A program made the translations under genes and the position numbers. DNA of 64,000 bases from Luidia sarsii (Eukaryota > Echinodermata > Asteroidea > Paxillosida > Luidiidae), in NCBI GenBank assembly GCA_949987565.1, contig OX465105.1, positions 19,589,113 to 19,653,112 on the forward strand. The letters run 5' to 3'. The notes beneath the pieces are model-generated. The model ran no database searches. It was given only the letters and a program-made list of their open reading frames with translations, and was not told the DNA's origin. Of the stretch, positions 52,101-58,100 are shown piece after piece. Numbering within the stretch: position 1 is the first letter of the stretch; each line of letters begins with the position of its first letter.

Positions 52101-55100
52101 GTCCAGGGAGACACTGTTGGGGTTTGTTGGATTAGGTACCAATGGCCCAGGGAGACACTGTTGGAGTTTGTTGGATTAGGTACTGTACCAATGGCCCAGG
52201 GAGACACTGTTGGAGTTTGTTGGATTAGGTACCAATGGCCCAGGGAGACACTGTTGGAGTTTGTTGGATTAGGTACCAATGCTCAGTACACTGCCACAGT
52301 AGTGCCACACACTTCACACACTCCAACACGTGCAGACTGTTGGATTCTGTGAGGTTACATGTGCAGGTACCAATGGGTTCCTAATTTCTGCCCAAATGTT
52401 GGATTTTGCTTGGTTAGGTATGCTTCCTAGTGAAAGAGCTTAGGGGTTAGGGTTAATGACCCCCCCCCCTCAAGACAAAAAGTGACAACATTTACAAAAA
52501 AATTGAGGGCCTGATGTTTCTGTCCTAGCTGGACTATTATGAAAGTAAAAAGGCCTTTTTGAAAGGTGTTAAAGTGCTGGGATTGAAATCCTGGGCCCTC
52601 TGTTTGCGGCCATGGACAATCAGGGGTGATGTTTAGGTCCCCTACAACAAAAATGAGTGAAAACAAAAGTGAAGTCGATTCACAAATGACTCATTAGGTC
52701 ATGCTGGCTACCGTGCAATCACGTCACCGTGCATTACCTCATCCTTCTTGGTTTAAAGGCCCTATACAGCATTGGTAAAGGTCAAAAGTTTGCCACAGTT
52801 TGTGCGTTAAACCATTAAACATCCCAAAAAAGAAATCCTGCGAAGGTTTGAGCTCAAAAGTTTATCTGAGAAAGTAGAAAAAGGCAAAAAAACTTCACGG
52901 ATTTTGCACCATTTTGTAGTGTAACAAATAGTTTATTACTCATGAATAGTAAACTATTAGTCAATGTTTGAGTGATGATTTCTTGAGGAGTACAGCATCC
53001 CAGACCGTAAGATTTCAACATGAGGATTCAAGCATGATGTTTTCCGATCTTCCCTATGTTGTATGCTGTTAAAGTTCATGTAGGTTTTGCTCATCACAAA
53101 TGTCGAGCCACCGAGAGCTGTCGGCATTGAATTTCAGATTTCCGGCTTGTCATTTCAACCTAAGCCACCTGGCTGTCTGATCTGGGGTGGGGGGGGGGGG
53201 GGGGGGGGTCAATCCGTGTAGGGAACCGGTCATCCTTTTGGCCATCTGGTCAGTCACTTCCCCACAGATGACTGGTTCATCTGGACAGGGTATGGAAACC
53301 CCTCAGGACAATTACGGCTGCTTGGGGTTCCGTTGTCAGGCAGCACCGTCCTCACACAGATGGTTGTTGTTCAGATAAACTCCCCCCTCTTCCTCACCAA
53401 GTCATTATTGGAAGTGGAAAATGAAGATTCCAGATTCTGAAGAAAAAATGGGGCGGGACTTAAAAGATGATGAAGTGTTGTTTATGAAGGCTCCCCAGTG
53501 TCCACCTTGACTCGTGCATTCAGTGGTCGTCGGAGCATGTTGCAAAGGATAGTGGTCACTCCCATCTTTCACAGACATTGCTGTGCGAATGGCTGTACAA
53601 TTGGAGGTAAATAGGGAGAGGGAGATTTCAGAAAGGGAGAGTGAGTGGGAGTGGGAGAAAGAGAGAGAGAAGGGGGAGGGAGGGAGACAGAGAGAGGGAT
53701 AGAGAAATGGGGAGAGCTAGAGGTAGAAAGGGAGATGGGGAGAGGGAAAGAGAGAGAGGGAGTAGGAAAGGGATTATGTCCCATCTCTGGCCTTCCTTCT
53801 TTCCCTCCCTCCCTCTCTCAGAACAAAGTGAGTCTGAGAAGCTTGACTTCTTGGGCTCCAGGGCGTAGTGGCCTCACCCACAGCCTGGCAACAAATCCGG
53901 AGAGTGTACCGTCGTCAAAACAATCGTGCCCCCCTAGGACCCATCCCTCATCAGGCCGGGTCACGGCTAACCGGGACTGGCGTAATCGGCCACTAATTGC
54001 TGGTTAGGTTGCTGTAGGCTCCCCTCCCCTCCCTGCCCTACCTCTGGCCCCTACTCTCCACTCCCCATGCCTCACCTCCTCCCTACCCCAGGACTGTCTT
54101 CCTGGACTTCCTGGACATCCGCGCCTGCATTGCCCTTTCCCATCTCCACTTCAGTAATAGACCAAACTATGAACCACGCACAGTTCTCGTGATTGTAGCC
54201 AGAACTTGATTTTGCAAACCCTAACCTTCCTCAATCCTCCACAATCCTCCAGGGGGTAATGGAGGATTGTGGAGGATTGAGGCAGGTACGAAAATTAAAT
54301 TTCCAGCTGGTGGATTGTGGAGGATTGAGGAAGGTTGTAAAATTTGAACTGGAGGATTGTGGAGGATTGAGGAAGGTTGTAGAATTTACACTAGAGGATC
54401 AAGGAAGGTTGTAAAATTTACACTGGAGGATTGTGGAGGATTGAGGAAGGTTTTAAAATTTACACTGGAGGATTGAGGAAGGTGATTATTTGGGTCGTAA
54501 TTCAAGCTCCACTTTTGTGTGTGTGTAGAGTGTAGACACCATAAACATAATTATTGGTGGGATTTGAATCGTGATTCAGACTCCACTATTAATGAGACTT
54601 TTCTAAGTAATTGCGTTCATTTGCCACGCGGTAAAATGATTGTAGATTGAAGTCATTCCTTTAAATCTCAGTTGTGCATTCTTTTAATTCTGGGCTCAGC
54701 TCATTCTTAGCCCAGTTGTGAGTTGGTCAAGGGAGGTGCACTCCATCTTATTCCTTGTACGTTTGACAATTTGTTTCAATGGTTATGTATTGAAACAACT
54801 GGTTCATAATTCTGGTATTTCGTCCAAGTTCTGGTTGTGATTGGTAGACAGACAACGGTGCGCTGAGAAACAGCCGTATTAAGCGCCTTTTAAATGTTAT
54901 GTATTATTATTGTTATTAAATCTGATTAGTTGGATGAGGATAAAAGACAAAAGCCCTAATCTGAAGGGGAAAAAAGTAGAGGAGGATTTCCTTATAAAGG
55001 CAACATCCTGACTGAGGTTAGCAGATACATGACTCTTGGAATTAAGGAAACAGGGATAGGCTCAATCATTTCCCTTACAATGGCCCACCGATTGTCACAC

Positions 55101-58100
55101 ATTATGCACTGCAGTACGGAAAGAGGAAAGACCGACCAAAAAACCAAACAATGAAACGACAAAAAAAAAAAAACCTCTCCATTGATCCCAACTTTAAACT
55201 CCAAGAAAAACACCGCTCATATTTAAAACAACACGGTTTGTTTTTTCCCAACCATGATCTCATTTTTGCCGGTCAAACAGCGCCAGTATCCACTATGTTG
55301 AGTTCTTTGTCCCTGAGCTAAAAAAAAATAAAAATAATAATAATAATTCAAGTCACTGTTTCATTTCAGTTGTCAGTTGTGTGACGTTTAACATTGTTGG
55401 TTTTACAAATAGACAAGGGTTGGAGATTTGCAGGACACCCCCCCCCCCCCCCGACACCCCCCCCTCCCCTGCTGCGATGTCGTTTCACGTGTTTGGTCGG
55501 TCGATTTAGTTAATTATGAACTGACACTTGGAATGGTCTGTGGAAGGGTGGTGGGTAGTGAATATTATACGTACGCATTCGACTCTGCTGCCAGGTGCTG
55601 CGTGCAATATAGGCCTATATGCACACATTCAGCATTTGTCATTATGTTAAAGTCGCACGACACAATGAGCGATCTCATTTGTTCACTGCTGCTGGATTCA
55701 CCTCGGGTCAAGCTACTTCCCATAGCCTCGGATCTCGGGGTTTCTTTTCCGTAGGATCCGAGCTGTTCCATGAAGGGCCGCGTTCTGGAGTAATCTGAAT
55801 TTTTATCGATGACCCGACACTGTCACGGTGCTCATCTTATACCTTTGGAACAGTACCTAAGGCACCCGCTACCAAAGGGACAACCTTTGTACAAGATACA
55901 AATGCATGAGTAATCAAAAGGAGGCATTAAAGAAGTGAGTTTTTAAACCGCATTTAGATGAATCTGGGGAAGAGCAATTTTTTTTCTCAAAACTGAGGTT
56001 GAATGGTTCCATAAGGCCTGGGCAAAAGCCTGTGTGCCTCAAGTTGTAGCAATTGTTTTGAATTACTAGTGAACCCGAGTCGGATGAACGTAAGGATCTA
56101 ACAGGGGTGTAACTAAAATCTCAAAAGTTAGAGGGCCTGCTGATGTTTCGGCCCTAGCAGGAGCTTTCTCAGTGACAAACACAGACAGTCGGGGGAAGGA
56201 AAGCCCTGACACACATGACAGAGGAAGGACAAAAGGGAAGGGAGTGGGATGCAGATGTACACCAAGGGAGGGGAGATCAAAGGGAAAACAAACAAAAGTT
56301 TGGGGAGGATCAAAGGGATGGGAGGGAGGTGGGAGATCAAAGGGGAAAGGGACAGGGAAGATGAAAGAAAAGAGGGATTAATAAAGTGAGGATTGTCGTT
56401 CCCTTCCTGGATGTTGAGACCATGAGGTTGGATAGTGCGGAGACGCTTAATCCACAGTTTCTCCCTGCTGAGGTGGACAGCATCTTTCCAATGGCCGAGA
56501 GACTCTATGCCCTGTACAGACATGTCAAAAATGGAATGATTAGGGAGATTGAAGTGATGGCCCACAGGGGTATCTACTCGCTTGGTGTAACTACGGTACA
56601 TGTATATGAACTAAGTTGATATACTGAGTACAGTCGATAGTATACAGGACATTGGTTGGAACTGGGTGCGCCTTTATCCTGGTTGCTGCCATTGTGTCAT
56701 TCCAACAAGCGAATGACGAACGGTAACAGCATTTACACTGCGGTCCTGCCCCACGCTGTGTGCATAAATACAACCTAAGTGGTGGGGAGGGGGTGGGGGA
56801 GAGGGGGAGTGGTTGATCGCTCTCACGTTAGCAGGGCTTGGAAGTTTGAATATATTGGGAACCCACAAGAACCATGTGGCTTGGTCATGTCCATGGACAT
56901 TTCACTGGACATTGATTTGGTTTCTCAGATCTGTGGAAATGTGGCTAGCGTTTCTCCTGCAAACCAGCTCTCCATTTGTGTTTTTTGAGAGGAGACAGTT
57001 AAGCGGTGACTGCATCATGTGCATGTCAGTAATGCTATTAAAAAGCTGCTGTGACTGTGACCATAGAGGGCGCTCTAATTCCCTTTGTATGGCAATCATG
57101 ACTTGGCTAGTTATTTGGGACCTGGGAAAAAGAAACCATGGTCCTGAGGCTGGTTCCCAAATGGTAGACCACAATAGTCAACCAATGGGAGAACAGCCCT
57201 GGGTTTGGGTCAAGGTGAGGCTACTGTGACTAGGGAAGAAGCCATGGTCCTGAGTCTGGTTACCAAATGGCAGACTACAGTAGTCAACCAATGGGTGGAC
57301 CAGCCCTGGGTTTGGGTCAAGATGAGGCTACTGGGACCAAGGAAGAAACCATGGTCCTGAGGCTGGTTACCAAATGGCAGACCACAGTACGGTAGTTAAC
57401 CATTAGGTCCACCAGCCTGGGTTTGGGTCAAGAGGAGGCTACTGGGACCAGGGAAGAAACCATGGTCCTGAGGCTGGTTACCAAATGGCAGACTACAGTA
57501 GTCAACCAATGGGTCGACCAGCCTTGGGTTTGGGTCAAGGTGAGGCTACTGGGACCAGGGAAGAAACCATGGTCCTGAGGCTGGTTACCAAATGGCAGAC
57601 CCACAGTCTAGTCAACCAATGGAATGGCCAGCCTGGGTTTGAGTCAACACTGCCAGCCATTTAAGCTTCGTTATGCTTCCATTTCAACTCAGTATGGAAA
57701 ATAAATGCCTAGTTCCTCTGATCTTCCAGTGATCACCGCACTTTTCTTTGTCTCATTTCTGGATATAGATTTTGAGGAATCACGTGATGGTACGAATCGG
57801 CGGTGGATGGGACACACTGGAACACTACCTGGACAAGCACGACCCATGCAAGTGTAAACGTAAGACCCTCTCCTCAAAATTCTCCAAGACTAATTCTGAA
57901 ATTAAGTTTTATTGCTTTAATACTGACTTTGAAATGGGACATCCCGCCAAAAAATGCAGATCTCAAAAATTTAGAGTAAGTGCAAGTCCTTTTGCTTGAT
58001 ATCACTTTTCTACGAAGGAAAAAACTACCTTTTGAACAGATTGAAAAAATGGCAAAGAAGTTTCCAATTTTTCAACCTTTTCTAACTAGAGTATTTCTGA

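Larger units (their letters stand above)
49461..57768 (+). other. GAS2L intron 2 (about 8.3 kb)
   Basis: Bounded by GTGAGT and ATATAG. Contains a tandem duplication near its start, a LINE 3' end, a SINE, 44-bp and 105-bp minisatellites, MITE B copy 3, a GGATTG-rich array, a GA-rich tract and a Penelope fragment. No other gene seen. Confidence 0.8.
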
